Shown: in pieces, positions 1 to 12,030 of the stretch
Layout: the number at the start of each line of letters is the position of its first letter
How positions within the stretch are numbered: the first letter of the stretch is position 1
Source of the DNA: Laburnicola sp. R22_1
Taxonomy: Eukaryota; Ascomycota; Dothideomycetes; Pleosporales; Didymosphaeriaceae
Reading direction: 5' to 3'
Assembly (NCBI GenBank): GCA_014281115.1
Contig: JACONQ010000020.1
Span: 124,001-188,000 of the forward strand
DNA length: 64,000 nucleotides
Notes under the pieces: generated by a model
The model's database searches: none
Told to the model about the DNA's origin: nothing
What the model saw: the letters and a program-made list of their open reading frames with translations, nothing else
Translations under genes and position numbers: made by a program

Positions 1-1215
1 GTGTAGAGTAGAGTAGAGGCCTTTAAAAGTAGGCGCTGGGGTAAAGAGGGCAAGGTTACAGTCTTTAATACCACTGCACGCGTTGAGTAGTTGTTCGCGC
101 AGTACGTTGTTACCTTAGTAGTTATGGCCTAACCCACGTTAAAGCTTCTGGAGCTTGTTAATAAGCAATTAAAGGGCTTCAAGTTGAGACTTGTTAGGGT
201 GGGCGCTGATTGTACGCGCCAGCGTAGTCGTTCTCCACTCGCTAAGGTATAGTTAACAACTCTCCTTAGTATGGAAATGGCTTTTTATTATACCTATTAT
301 TGTCTTAAGGTCATAGCTCTGGCCAGTGAGGCGGTCATAGTAGTAACTAGACGCTCTATCTTTTAGTATGATAGAGAAGGCTCAATCCTAGTGCCGCTTA
401 GGTAGTCCAATCTTGCTGCAATTGTCGCGAAAAATCCTGAATTTGGTGTCAAATACGTCGTATAGCCCACCTCCAAAGCGCTTCTTATTGTTATACAGCT
501 TGCAGAGGTCTGTAATAAGCCTATGTGTGTTGTTAAGACGCGTGGCGTCTGTAGGGCTTTCGCGCTGTAGAGGGTTGTACGTATTGTACAGGTTCGGCTG
601 CTGTGTAGGGGATAGATGCGCGTTATGCTGTTGCTGAGGAGGCAGGTATGGAGTGGGCTGCTGTTATGGTGGAGGTATGGTTGGGTAGACGGTGCGTGCT
701 GTTGGAGCTGGTTAAGGGGAAGTAAGGTAGGCAGAGGGTTGTTAAGAGGATTGTTGTGACAAAGGTGTATTATATAGAGGCGCATAATTTGGATTAAAGT
801 GTGAGTTAAACTTCTTGCTTATTTTAAGCTAGTGAGTTACCTCTTTGTTAGTCTATTTGTGATAGTCGTCCTGTAGCGCTTTCGCTATGTTGTAGGCAAT
901 TAATTTGCTGTTCTTGGCTATAAAGACGCCTTGCTGGCGCAGGTAGTCTCTCTATTTAGTAATAAGAGCTTTATCGCCTTTGTTGAATAGTTCTTTTAGC
1001 CATCCTTTAAAGATAATAGTTATCTTGTCCTAGAGCTTGTAGTCTTCCTATCCTTTATCTTAGGAGATTTAGTAGTAGAAGAGGATGTATGTGTTAACTC
1101 TCTTTGTGTTGATTGTCTTAATGTCCGTATTCTTGTCAATATCTAGGGGCTGGCCCTAGCTGTCCTTGTTAATGAGCGCCTGTTCTTTCTTTGTAAGGTG
1201 GTTGGTGAAAGGCAT
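1..1215 (-). mobile_element. LTR retrotransposon relic, Gag N-terminal part
   Basis: Read on the minus strand from a Met codon at 1213-1215 down to the window edge, one frame gives a Gag-like protein broken by many TAG and TAA codons. Recognisable stretches include IIFKGWLKELFNKGDKALIT, RDYLRQQGVFIAKNSKLIAY, FRIFRDNCSKIGLPKR and SEWRTTTLARTI, followed by a leucine-rich stretch. The last of these resembles the Gag of widespread Pezizomycotina retrotransposons. A Pro/Gln-rich linker lies around 550-780. Protease, integrase and RT would lie beyond position 1. The stops fit C-to-T decay of CAG, CAA and TGG codons. I could not fix the LTR that should lie upstream (right) of 1215, and family assignment (copia or gypsy) is uncertain. 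Confidence 0.7.
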
Positions 1216-1528
1216 TGTGATTTTGTGGGGCGTCTCTTCGAAAGCGTAGGACGCAGGTTGATAGTACTGTTAGCGGCGGGTACTGTAGAGCGTGATGGAC
1301 AGGGACTTAGGTAAACGCTTAGAGTTCTTGTTGCTTAGTAGTGGGCTATGACGCGCGAGTTCCGGCGAAGGCGTGATGAATGTGGAGACCCAGGTAAACG
1401 CTTAGGGTCTCGTTAGCACATAGTTTAGGGTATTGCTATACCCCTTGTTGTGTCTCTTCTGGTTCGCCTTGCTGTCTGTAGTTATCTTATAGTATTGACT
1501 GTGAGGGTAACTACTAATTAGTGTCGGT

Positions 1529-2179
1529 TCACAGGTAGCAAGGAAAAACTAGTCTCTGTCTTTGGTATCTGGTGTCTGTATTCTGTGTTGTGTCACCCCT
1601 ATGTTTGGCTGGCTCTAATATCGCGCCTTGTGCGCCAAGCACGGTGGTCCCTGCACGATTATGCAGATCCGACCTCAACGCGCTTGTTCTATCTAACAAC
1701 AGTTCTCGTAGACTTGGAAGACAAGAGAGTGCAGACATACTAGCTAACCAGATGAGTTCTCGTCGAGATTCCTACATCCAGGGGTCCCCTCATTTACTAC
1801 TTTCCCCGGTAATCACAGTACTTGCATACAAGCTTTTCAAAGTGCGCCCCTTTTTGCCACCTTTATTCCATGTTGCCTGGACTGCCTGGGCTGTATCTGC
1901 CATGAATCGCCCAAGGTCTTCAAGACTAGTTGGCTTACTTTGAGATAGCCCTTTCGCTCTGTTATCCTGCCTTACTAGTTTTAGTAAAAGAAACCTCTGC
2001 ACCTCCAAAACCCCCTCAATCTCGTGTGGATCAAGCTTTGAGTTATGGTGGGTTCTAGTCGTTTGTTCCCTCCCTTTATTATTAAAGACTCTGCCTTTGA
2101 ACTTCTTCGCTCGGGTTGTATAGCGATGCTCTTTAATAAATACCCCAAGAGGCGTGTCTGGCCTCCAATCCACCGGCAT
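1529..2179 (-). pseudogene. Degenerate coding relic, unknown
   Basis: A single minus-strand frame stays open from a Met codon at 2177-2179 to about 1529, interrupted by only two stops near 1760-1792. The upstream part (129 codons) is Lys/Arg-rich, with segments such as PHEIEGVLEVQRFLLLKLVR and SLEDLGRFMADTAQAVQATW. I do not recognise the family. The persistence of one frame over 650 bp with stops close together suggests a decayed gene or part of a transposon rather than chance, but this is weak. A plus-strand frame of 123 codons overlaps it and is taken as a shadow. Confidence 0.3.
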
Positions 2180-2229
2180 GGTTGTTTATGTGTGCTTGAT
2201 TGATTAAAGTCTAACTTAGGGAACTAACG

Positions 2230-2930
2230 TTAGACTAACTATATAATTTCCAGTTATCTAATTATATAACTGCGTCCCAACAGTTTATATCTGGTAGAAG
2301 TGAAAGAAGAGATTAGGCACTTATATAACTTAGAAGGGCTATAAATGGCACAGTGACTCTAACCTAAGGGGCCCGTTAGGATCCTGGAGAATTTCGTGGG
2401 CTCCTAGCCGACAAAGTACATTCCCATCGTACCATTACGTAAGGTTAACTGAAGCAGAATAATATTCATTTCAATAGGTACTACAATATCTGTACAAAGC
2501 CCTCTGGAAACTCTAACAACTGCCAATACTCTCTAAATGCATTGCTCTGCTTCTCTGCGTCCTGTGTGTATTTGGTAATGGTGGTTAAAACTGCCTCGCC
2601 AAGCCACGGCGAGGAAGGTGGCCCTCCTTTAATTAAGCACCTAACTAGAGGGTCCAGTGTGCGACTAAGATCGACGCCTTAGGAGTATGCATTAATTATA
2701 TACGTTATAAGAACCGCTATCATTTCCTTAGTGAATGTGGTGCCATTGCTGTACGCTTGGTGAGCTTGCTCTCCATTTGGGACAATTACCTACATTTGAG
2801 CTGCAAAGCTAGGGTGACAAGCTATTAGAATACCTAACCCAAGGTGAGTGACTACTATGCACCATCGTTTCCCGATTTGTTTGTGCTTATGCAGGCTGGC
2901 TTGGCGTTGTTACCATGCGCGCGAATTAAT
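2230..2930. other. Intergenic, nothing recognised
   Basis: No open frame, repeat or RNA gene could be supported here. Stop density is high in all frames and composition matches the decayed relics around it. Confidence 0.4.
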
Positions 2931-2939
2931 TTAATCTTT

Positions 2940-3330
2940 TTTAGAGCGATATATATCCTTAAGGATTTTGTCCATTACAATGCTAGCTATGTCCTTGCTA
3001 TGTAAACGTCGACTTAATAAGTCTGGGTTACTTAGCGAACTAACGCGTAATTACTTAAAGTAGTAATAGAGAACGATCCTTGCTATTCGCAGCCTGAAAG
3101 GATCTAATACAGAATCCTGCTTAAGTACTTTAGCACAGCAGAAACTATTAACTTAAAGAGCTTTCTATCGCTGTTCTGCCACTAGTTAGGTTCGTTAACA
3201 AAGGGCGATCCTAAAGGCCATTCTAACTCTAGCTGAGACAGAAGTATTTAATAAAGCTCCCAGCATCCTCTTGCAGGAATAAGTCACTAAGTTTCATAAT
3301 CTCTATTATAGTCTCGTCTTTAAGGGGATC
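2940..3330 (-). pseudogene. Decayed coding relic, copy 1
   Basis: Reverse-strand reading gives fragments such as KLSDLFLQEDAGSFIKYF and LLTNLTSGRTAIESSL that align with the relic at 4260-4640. Both are full of stops. The two copies are diverged, so this is an old duplicated or dispersed coding element. The protein family is not recognised. It lies about 75-100 bp before the first of two 235-bp direct repeats. Confidence 0.4.
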
Positions 3331-3404
3331 TTAAGCATAGTTACTAAATACTAACACTAAGATAGTAAATATTCTAAAGAATAGTGTGCCACTTTGTAAA
3401 AGAC

Positions 3405-3640
3405 GTAGCGCATAACGTTAGGAAGCAGATGTGTTCAAAGTAGCAGCACAGAAAAGATTGTAGGATGAAATGTCCTTAATTAGAGACTGTAAAGTGGAAA
3501 GAGGGAGAAGCGGACGTACAGCACGAGGGCGGAAGGGGTAGAAGGACCCAGACGTACTGTCCTTAACAGAGCAAAACAGGGGCCCGTTTTGTGCTGGGCC
3601 GTTTGGCTTGCGCCAAGATACGCTGCACAGAGCCCCATAG
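3405..3640. repeat. Direct repeat, copy 1 (about 235 bp)
   Basis: This stretch, from the AGCGCATAACGTTAGGAAGC region to CTGCACAGAGCCC, is repeated in the same orientation at about 5514-5742 with roughly 90 percent identity by eye. Most differences are C/T or G/A. The ends are not TG..CA and no target duplication was found, so I do not call it an LTR. It may be a shared untranslated or terminal part of the element whose coding relics lie beside each copy. Confidence 0.65.
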
Positions 3641-4259
3641 GGCCATGCAGAAAGGCATGATGCGCAGGAGCGGCCCCCTGCTGTGGCTATGCTTATTACT
3701 AAGCAGGTTTCAGAGGATTTCTCTCCCGCAACCTGCCAAGAATAGATTATATAACATTTTCTTTAGAGCGTGGTTCGACAACGCTAAGCCTCTTACATCG
3801 AGATGAGCCGCACAAAGTTTTTTTTAGGGGCCACTAGCTGCCATTCATCCTTTTCATAGCGCTCTTTCTCCTTTTCCTGTTTATATCCGTCAATATCAGC
3901 CAATATCTCCGCTGCTGGCTAAGCGGATAATAGGGCTCCCTCCATAATGCATTAAACAAAAGGGTCTGCCATTTAGTTAGCTCTAACGCCTTAAGGGTAT
4001 ACGTTTAGTATATATGTTAACAGAGCCATTATCATTCTCTCTATGAATTTTGTGTTGTTCCTAACAGTATTAACAGATAATAAACTCCCAAGCGTAGACT
4101 TAGATCTTACATACGAGTTTTGAGGCTCCTACTACAAGTTACTATAATCCTAATTCCTAGGTAGGCTACTAGAATAGACTATTGTTTACCTAGCTTCTTA
4201 TAATCTTTTACGCTCTATTAGCGCTTCTTCCTTACTTGTAGACTAACCTGTTTGTTGTG

Positions 4260-4640
4260 GCGGCCATACATATCTTCTAGGATTATGTCTAGGACAACGT
4301 TGGATATCCTCTTACCCTAGGAAAGTAGGTTTGGGAGGTTTGGATCCTTCTGTATATTAATGCTTTTTTGCTCGAAATAATAGTGAAGAAAAATCCTCGC
4401 TATTCTAAGCCTAACTGGATCTATAGCAGACTTATACTTAGTAGTCTCAGCACAGCGGAGGCTCTTAAGTATCCTCTCTACTACTAAGCTACCGGTAGTT
4501 AGATTGCTTAGTAAAGGGCGGTGCTAGAGGCCCTCTAGTTGCCATCTATAGCGACAGGACTCTATAAAGCTTACTACATCTTCTTAAAGAAAATAGTCAC
4601 TAAGCTTAATAATCTCTCCTGTATTCTTAAGCCCACACAG
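4260..4640 (-). pseudogene. Decayed coding relic, copy 2
   Basis: The reverse strand contains the stretch HRPLLSNLTTGSLVVERILK, followed by an Ala/Thr-rich segment and DPVRLRIARIFLHYYFEQ. It is homologous to the relic at 2940-3330 but better preserved. Several TAG codons interrupt it. The family is not recognised. Further upstream on the same strand, 4809-5000 is an open 63-codon stretch that could be another piece of the same gene. Confidence 0.4.
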
Positions 4641-5513
4641 AGAACTGCCTCTGTATAGAGAGTCTAGCCGTCTCAAATCGCGAAGGTAACAAGTGGGTAG
4701 GGGCGATAATGCCGACCATGCATACATACTATTATGTACTGGGCTTAGGCTCTAGTTTAAGGAGGCCTAGGATAGTGACGCTAAAGAGCACTTAGTGTGA
4801 CGCTTCGTTTAGGAGGACAAGGGCAGAGAAGTAGTCTCCGCCACATTACTTATAATATTGTTTGCTAGCTTATTTAAGTTAGCAGCTGTAGTTAGTGTGT
4901 CGCTCACATTTTCAGACGTTAGAAGTGTTAGAATATAGGACATAGAGCAGCTTGCTGTTAGCACGATAGCGGTATCTTTACTATAGTCTAACATCTCCAT
5001 ATTAACACTTGCAGCCTGCTTATAGGGAGATAGCTAATCTTCTAGTGTAGTATACTTGGCAACAAGGCTATCGCTATCCGCTGTTCCTAGTGTGGTTAGC
5101 CAAGAAGCAGAACCTGCGGGGTGTGACTGCTAGTCGCCTATGGCAGGGAGAGAGTCGGACAGCTGGGCATTCGCAGTAGTGTGTGGGCGAGAGGAGGACT
5201 TATCCAGAGTAGTTTAAGGTGTTTTGTAGGCAGGCGAAGCGGGTAGGCGGCAATTAAAAGACAGCTTATGTGGCAGGAGCTTTAACTAGATGTAGTCTAG
5301 ATCCTTAGCTTCTGCAACCATAAGCAGAGATAGGAAAGCCCTAACTAAGGAAATAAACTATAGAGTTAGCAAAATCGTTAGCAGGATACCTATTATACCC
5401 CCTCTTCTCTTATTCAAGCACGCGTATGGCTTAGGAGCGACTTATTAGCGTTGGAATCCTGCTTAGTGTAAGTACTAGTCGCGTTAAGGTGAGGTTTACC
5501 TACTAGAAAGACA

Positions 5514-5742
5514 TAGCGCATAACATTAGGAAGCGGATGTGTTTAAAGTAGCAGCACAGAAAAGATCTAGGATGAAATGTCCTTAATTAGAGACTATAAA
5601 GTGGAAAGAGGGAGAAGCGGACGCACAGCACGAGGCCGGAAGGGGTAGAAGGACCCAGACGTACTGTCCTCAACAGAGCAAAACGGGGGCCCGTTTTGTG
5701 CTGGGCCGTTTGGTTTGCGCCAAAATATGCTGCACAGAGCCC
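5514..5742. repeat. Direct repeat, copy 2
   Basis: This is the second copy of the repeat at 3405-3640, in the same orientation. It differs mainly by transitions and one short deletion in the AAAAGATC stretch. Downstream sequence diverges immediately after CTGCACAGAGCCC in both copies, which marks the right boundary. Confidence 0.65.
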
Positions 5743-5744
5743 TA

Positions 5745-6444
5745 AGTTATGTGTTTGGATCACCTAGACCAGACTTGGACGGTCGATACGCTGTGTTACT
5801 GTACGATCCATGCGAGGGATCTAATAATGGACTGAAATACCATTGTTTCTGACCCTTCATGGTGCTCTGAAAAGGTCCAGAGTCTTCTCTGAATCGTCAA
5901 ATACCTAGAGTTTCGGATTGTCGAAGCTGGTGGCGCATATGTCGCCTAGTGTCATATGACATAGTGGCGGCGGATTGCGGAACATTATTTACGGACTAGC
6001 TAGGACAGCTAAGCGCAAAATTTACTTTGCGCTGCCCCTGCTAATAATACTTTGTTGTCTGATTTGAGGTTATGACTATGCTCACGTGATATGCTGACAG
6101 CGCTGTTGGAGTTAATATTGTTGCGCTAACCGTCTACGTTTCTGCCAGAAGTTGAAACAGGTTGCATAATCGCTATTAGTTACTGTATGTACAGTATTAA
6201 TCTAAGTGCGGGTTTAATAATGCGGCTGCGCGCGGAATATGGCAGGATTTAATAGAAGTAGAAGGGTAACGTTACGTTACGCATGCTTTCTTAGGCTAGC
6301 GCGAAATAGGAGACGCTAGTAAGGCAGGAGACATTTTTCTTCTTGTGCCTGTTAGGAACTAGTACTATTCTGGAGATAATTAATACTAAAAAAGAGTACG
6401 ACAAATAAATACTATAAGAACTGTCTTTCTCTGCTATAGCCAAT
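5745..6444. other. Intergenic, small palindromes only
   Basis: No gene is seen. A short palindromic patch lies near 5930-5965, around GTGTCATATGACAT. Otherwise the stretch is unremarkable and moderately AT-rich. Confidence 0.4.
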
Positions 6445-6736
6445 TGTCAAATATACGGGTATTCTTGATGAGTTGAGATGGAAAAGTGGTGGGTTGATTG
6501 ATTGATTGTGTGTGTTCTGTCGGAGAAGCTCGGCTACCTCGAGAAGTAACTATCTAGTACTAAGCCGCACTAGTACTATTTAGACTAGTACAGGGGCAGT
6601 GTAAAACAGTAGTGCGCCAGCCTCCTTAGTGTATTTCACAGTGAAATCACTGTGATTTACACTGATTACCACTGTAAGGGGCCATATGATCGTACACACC
6701 TACCCACTGGATTTCACAGTGACTGTCTATCTGACA
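6445..6736 (-). mobile_element. Solo LTR, family A, TSD CCAAT
   Basis: The 292-bp stretch reads TGTCAAATAT... to ...CTATCTGACA on the plus strand, with inverted ends TGTCA/TGACA. It is flanked on both sides by the same 5 bp, CCAAT (6440-6444 and 6737-6741). That is the signature of a solo LTR left by LTR-LTR recombination. A near-identical copy lies in inverted orientation at 61690-62178. The insertion sits only 27 bp past the stop codon of the chitinase pseudogene. Confidence 0.9.
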
Positions 6737-6763
6737 CCAATATAGATAAAGATACACTAGTGC

Positions 6764-9700
6764 TTAATAGAGACCCCACTTAATATTTATATGCGTGCCA
6801 GTTGTTATTCTAGAGTAAGACATAACGCCCTTTGCACCCACCTGACCATTACTAGCAAAACGCTTAATGGAGTTGTTAATAAGATTAATAACATCTTGGC
6901 CTCCCACCTTAAAGTGCACCATGCCGCTAGTGCCGCCAGTGCGCTTAATGCCAAACGCGCACAAGCCAAACTTAAGGATCTTGTAGTGGCCTGTGATGTG
7001 GTGCTCCCATTTAGTCAAGGCGTCCTCCTTAATATTCCGAATAATCTGCTTGCAGTTGTTAACAAGAGGCAACACGCCGCTGCCTTGGTTCTCAAACAAT
7101 AAGTCGCTGTAGTGGTCCTTGCTAGGGAAGATATTGTAGGGGTAGTGGTTACACCCGCCTTTAGTGCCCATGTGCCAGGCCTACCACGCGCAGCTAGGGC
7201 TGCACATAGGCAGCTAGATAAGGCCTAGTGTTATGGTGTCAAGACCGACTAACTTCTCGCGGACGTCCTTCTTGTCAGCCATTTTAGTAATATTAATAAT
7301 CTTGTTCTCCCCGCCGTTATAGTCGTACGTGGCTAGCGCGCCCTTGACAATATTGTTCCTTGTTAGCTTGCCAAAGTTGTTGTCTATGAGAGAGCCAATG
7401 CTCTTGGGCGCGGAGAACATGCTGTCCAAACAGTGCCACTGGTAGGGGCTGCCATTAGTGCGTGGATTGCACTCGCACTCTTTGGCGTCACTCTTAGGCG
7501 CAACTAGGTAGTATATCCTATTATTAACACAGACCAAAGTGGCCTTAGCGGTGTCATCGTTAACGTACTTGCTCGCTGGGTTGCCGCTATAGCTATCTCC
7601 CAAGTTAAGAATAAACGCGTACTGCTTAGACTAGCGCCATAGGCCAGGGATAGCGTGGGCAAAGAATGTCTTGCGGGCTGTTGCCTTAATGTCTATCGCC
7701 CCCTTACTACTGTCGCCGCCTGGACTAGGCAGCATTTTGCCATCCTTAATAATGGAGGTTAGAAGGTTAAGCAAGGCACGCTCGCTGTTAAAGAGTTTCC
7801 TGAGGGACGGGGTGGTGCTATTTATCCAGCCAAAGACGGCCTGCGCGGCGTAGTCAGAAAAGTCCTTTTGCGTATCCAGGGTCCATCTGTCTATCTCAGG
7901 GGCCTAAAGCAGATCCTTTGCCAGCGTTGTGCCCTGGCCTATTATATTCAGCGCCGTGTCCTTAGTGTTGTCGAACAGGCTGCTGTCTGGTTTGGAAAAG
8001 GCGGGAAGATTTTTTAAGACGCTGTTAAAGAAGGGCGCTGCGGAGCCAAGAGCCCCAATAGTTAGGAAATCAATCATGATGTTTAACAGCTAGTTGGTTT
8101 TGGGCTCAGGAATCGGCGCAAAGACATTTTCCATTCGTCTAATAGTAGTCTGGACGCCTCCTCTCATGGCGCTGAGACCATCATAGTAGGTGTGGAACAT
8201 ACGATGGACCTGGATAAGGGACTGCCAGATAACGTAGGCCGCTGGTCCGGAATTGGGGCCGTTGGCGCCGTCTAGGCATTCCCATCAGTTATCGCAGAAA
8301 TCGCGAGTACCTCTAAGAAACTCGCAGCCCATAGCGCCGCCAGCGAGGAGAGTCTGCTCCACCAATCTCGTGAAGTTAAAATGCCGGATCTTGTCAGTTC
8401 TGGTCCACTTGACAATAATCTCGTTCCATGCAGAAGCGGCGTCAAGCTCCTTCCAACATACATCGGGATTATAATTATACTGGTACTTGACATATTCGGA
8501 CTCACAAGAGCCCTCTCGCCACTTGCCTAACTTAAAAGTGCTCACCTTGGGATCACCGCCCGCGCGCGCAAGGGAGATGAAAAAATTCCAGTCCTTAGCT
8601 GGCTTGGGAGGATCGTGAAACTCTTACAAATCGCTGACCCAGTCCATTGTGCCGGCCATTCCGAGGCTGGCGTACAGCTTCGTGCGGACCGCCTTTGTGC
8701 TCTCGCTCATATAGGCAACCCACTGGTTGTTGTCGTAGATAAGGATATTGCTATTACTGCTCGTGTCCAGAAACTGCGTCGTGACGCGGCTGTTCTAACG
8801 CTTGCCGCTGGCACCACCGCGGATAATCTCGTTGATCTTAGCGTTAGTAATATAGCCTCCAGTGTTGGTACACCTGCCCGGCGTGGCGTACAAGGTTAAC
8901 CTGTCGCCAGTGAATTTGCAGTTGGGACCCCAACAGCCCGCTTTGGCCATTTGGAACGAGCGCCCATAGCTAGTGACACTGACAACAATCTTGTTGCTGG
9001 GAACGCCAGCCTTGGTAATTATGGCGAGCGATTGTCAGGTCTTAGTAAGATTGACTTGGCTGCGAAGACAGTTGCCAGATTCACAGTACTCCTGAGAGTA
9101 CTCATTGTGCGCATCCCACTGGCCGTGAAGATCGTACGTCATGTAAATGATATAGTCAACTACCTTGCTGATCTTTTCAATTGGAAACTGTTTCAGATAC
9201 CAGTACAATGCAGGGGCAGCGATGGCAACTGTCTTGCCAGGAAGCAGATTTTTAAGGACGGCAAGGAAAGCGAGGTAGTTAGGCCCATCTTCCTCCAAAC
9301 CGGGGTCCGACATATTAGGAAGATCTGGTGCGCCAGGGTACTCCCAGTCGATGTCCACACCATCAAGCTCGTGCTTGATAATAAAGTCAGCAATACTCTT
9401 CGCGGCCTTTACACGGTGAGCAGGCGTAACAGCCTCGCGGAAGATCCGGTACGTAGCATCGTCGTTGGAGAAAGCCCAGCCGCCGAAGGAAAGGATCCTC
9501 TTAGGCCCTTAGATGCGTGTGAACTCTTAAAACTGGTACGTGGCGAGCGTGTCGCCAACTGCGACCTCAAATTTTGGAGCCAGGGTTAGCGTGCCGAAAC
9601 CAAAGTGAAGGTGGGTGTACTTCGACGCGTCAATCTGGAGGGCGTCCTAGTACAGGCACTTGCGGCCCATACCGTAGCCCTGGAAGTAGGCGAGCTTAAT

Positions 9701-11215
9701 GCCACCATTGCCAGTTCCCTTGACAATATCAACACCGCAGTTGGAGATACAGCCATAGGTGCCCTTCTTAGCAGTGCCAGGAGGGCCGGTATTAGTGTCA
9801 ATACAAAAGTCCCTGTTAACTCCGCACTAACCCCAGATGTTGCAGCATGCGTTGAGGGGACACGGGTTCATGTCAGCAATATTGGAGCCATCAGTGGGAG
9901 GCTTAGATCCCGGCTTCTGAGGGCCGCACTTGGCGTTATCAATAGCGTTGGGGAAGGGAGGATCTCCCTCGCTGAGACACAAAACAACCTTGGCGAAGAG
10001 AGGTTCGCAACCAGAGAATCCCCATGTCTTTTTGTTGAAACCCTCGAGCTCCTTTCGGGTCAGACCGTACTCGGCGGCGAGGTTGTCGCAGTTGTCGTCA
10101 TCCTGAACGGTATACGAAAAGCACTTGCCGTCAACTGGCTTGGGCCGCCTGTCGGGCAGGGTACCGCTGGAGCAGCAAACCCACATCTTGGGCTTGACAT
10201 CGTTACACTTGAGATCTGGGTTGTACTTTGTGAAGTCGCTGGCCGAGATTCCACACATGACCGCCAGCTCCGGGCAGCCGGTGCCAGACTGGGCCTGGAC
10301 CGACCTGCACTCGGCACGCTCCTGGAGGACGTTTGCATCTCCACGACGAGGGACATGACGAAGGACATAGGAGTGGGATCTTGCAGATCTAGCCCTCGTG
10401 GTAGAGTTGCTTCCCGTCGTAGAGTTGGCCAAGCGGCCATCGATCACGGGAGCGGTATAGGTGACTGTGCCAGCAAAGTCTCGCGACCCGCTGAAAGACA
10501 GGCACTTGGCATCAGCCCAAGATCGGATCGCGTTCTGGATGGGAGCGAAGGTGGCATTGCTAGTGACGACGACGCCGAAGATGTGAGTGCTGATAGACTT
10601 GTCATCGCACAGCTGCATGGCCAAGCTGGGCGAGGTGACATTGAGGTTATCAAAGTTGTCCTCAAACATTCGCAGGGCGGACTCGCCGAGGCCCTGGCGC
10701 AGCAGGCCCTGGCCGATGTAGACGCCAATGCTGGCTTGACCAGCGCGTCCGTAGAGTATGAACGGTCTGTCCGTGGTGTCGGCATGGCCCTTGTCGATAT
10801 ATTCTCGCATTTGCTTAGCAAGAGCAGTGATCCCGGCCACAGCGAGGCCGAAAGCCTCTTCGAACCAGCCGAGCTCAAAGTTGACTTGGGCAGGCCCAGC
10901 CACTTCAGCACTGGAGGAGATCCTGGCCGTGGCCGGTGTGGCCTCCATGTTGTCAAAGTCTGAGCCAAAGGATGTACAAGCGGCAATGCGATGGCTGGAA
11001 CCTCTGTCGTCGACAGAGTCGTACAGGTTGAAGCCATAGAATACGGTCTCTTTGCACCTCTTGATGAGGTTGAGATTGGGATAGACCGACCACCTGCCAG
11101 TATCAGGGCCAGCGTCTGAGCATCAGCCGGGACAAAAGTCCTGAGTCTGAACCAAGCCTGGCAGGACAGTCACCACGGCGGCGAGCGCCACCGCAAGCCG
11201 TAGTAGTGTCACCAT
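6764..11215 (-). pseudogene. Killer-toxin-like GH18 chitinase with LysM, ChtBD1 and Hce2 regions, RIP-broken
   Basis: The gene reads from ATG at 11213-11215 to TAA at 6764-6766 in one frame (1,483 codons, no intron seen). In order: a signal peptide (about 1-25); a Cys-containing N-terminal region; two LysM-like regions (about 305-425); a chitin-binding type 1 motif with ACCNIWG (about 440-480); a GH18 catalytic domain whose DxxDxDxE motif reads VDIDWEYP with the acid Glu at about 625; a hydrophobic segment (about 1040); and a C-terminal Hce2-like domain (about 1349-1483) with LVNNCKQIIRNI and GLCAFGI. This order matches fungal subgroup C chitinases related to the Kluyveromyces killer toxin alpha/beta subunit. 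At least 14 in-frame stops occur (TGA 11123, 9035, 8285; TAG 9827, 9647, 8795, 8090, 7904, 7631, 7214, 7181; TAA 9527, 9509, 8624). No frameshift was found. The product would have been secreted and chitin-binding. Confidence 0.9.
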
Positions 11216-12030
11216 GATGCTATTAGAAGAACACTGAACGGGACGTTAGCAAATGCAAATTGTAAAGAGGTGGGGCGAGGGTAAAGCCATACCTGGATGT
11301 TAAGTTAACTATAAACGGATATGAATGAATAAATAAATATGGATCAGAAAGACACCTAATGGCTGATCAGCGACCAATCATCGCTTGCTGCTGCTGCTAG
11401 TGGACTACGTCTGATGTTTACAGAGCGCGACGGACGCCATTTAACCTTGATCTGATGTTTAATTGCCAGTATTCAGTGGAGAGGTATGGCGAAGGAACTG
11501 TGCCACAGGAAGACGGACTTGCCAAAAAGACGTCTTGGCGCAAATTAACATCTGCACATCTAATAAGCTGTGCCTCATGGCCGCCTAAGTGGTGGGGTCG
11601 CTTTATTGTCATACAGCTCGCATAATAAGTCCTGGTTCGCGGGATTTAATCGTGAAGATGCCTCGGCTATAAGGAAGCAACTTCATAGAGCATCAGGGTC
11701 CTCAACAAGGTCCAGTAACATTTTGCCAAGAAGCAGCATCGCGTGATGCAGGCGACAGTTCTATAACTTAACAAGAAGATGTATGTACATGTAAGCTGAC
11801 ATAAGCGATCAAATAACAAAAAGACTGTGTAGTTTGAAGTATTTCAGCCAAGTACAAGATATTAAAACCCCTGCCTGCATCTCTTTACCCTCACAAATAA
11901 GCCGGCCTTATGCAGGGGAGAATCATGAGATGGTGCCGTCACTACCGTGCCGTACGTAAAGAATGTAATCTAATAGGGGCTTGTTACTTTGCCAAGACAA
12001 ACAGACGCAGGTCGACGCATATGGGCCCAA
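11216..12030. other. Intergenic between chitinase and DUF7136 gene
   Basis: No gene is supported. It should hold the promoter of the minus-strand chitinase (just above 11215) and the 3' end of the DUF7136 gene. A short AT-rich patch (ATGAATGAATAAATAAATAT, about 11321-11340) is a possible core-promoter region, which is inference only. Confidence 0.4.

Noticed and set aside
363..785. 140-codon minus-strand frame rich in Leu, His and Thr
   Set aside because: It overlaps the Gag frame of the retroelement in a different phase; the Gag reading gives recognisable motifs and this one does not.
1216..1530. 5' LTR for the Gag relic
   Set aside because: A repeated AGGTAAACGCTTAG word occurs twice, but no TG..CA boundary or target duplication could be fixed, and the partner LTR is outside the window.
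3405..5742. The direct repeats as LTRs of one retroelement
   Set aside because: The ends are not TG..CA, no matching 5-bp flanks were found, and the DNA between them shows no pol motifs.
6791..9589. Plus-strand frames antisense to the chitinase (for example 8951-9589, 212 codons)
   Set aside because: Shadows: the minus strand encodes the GH18 active-site motif and the Hce2 region.
9605..10963. 452-codon open frame on the plus strand
   Set aside because: It lies exactly antisense to the LysM and chitin-binding region of the chitinase, where codon use in the GC-rich part leaves the opposite strand open. It has no motif of its own.
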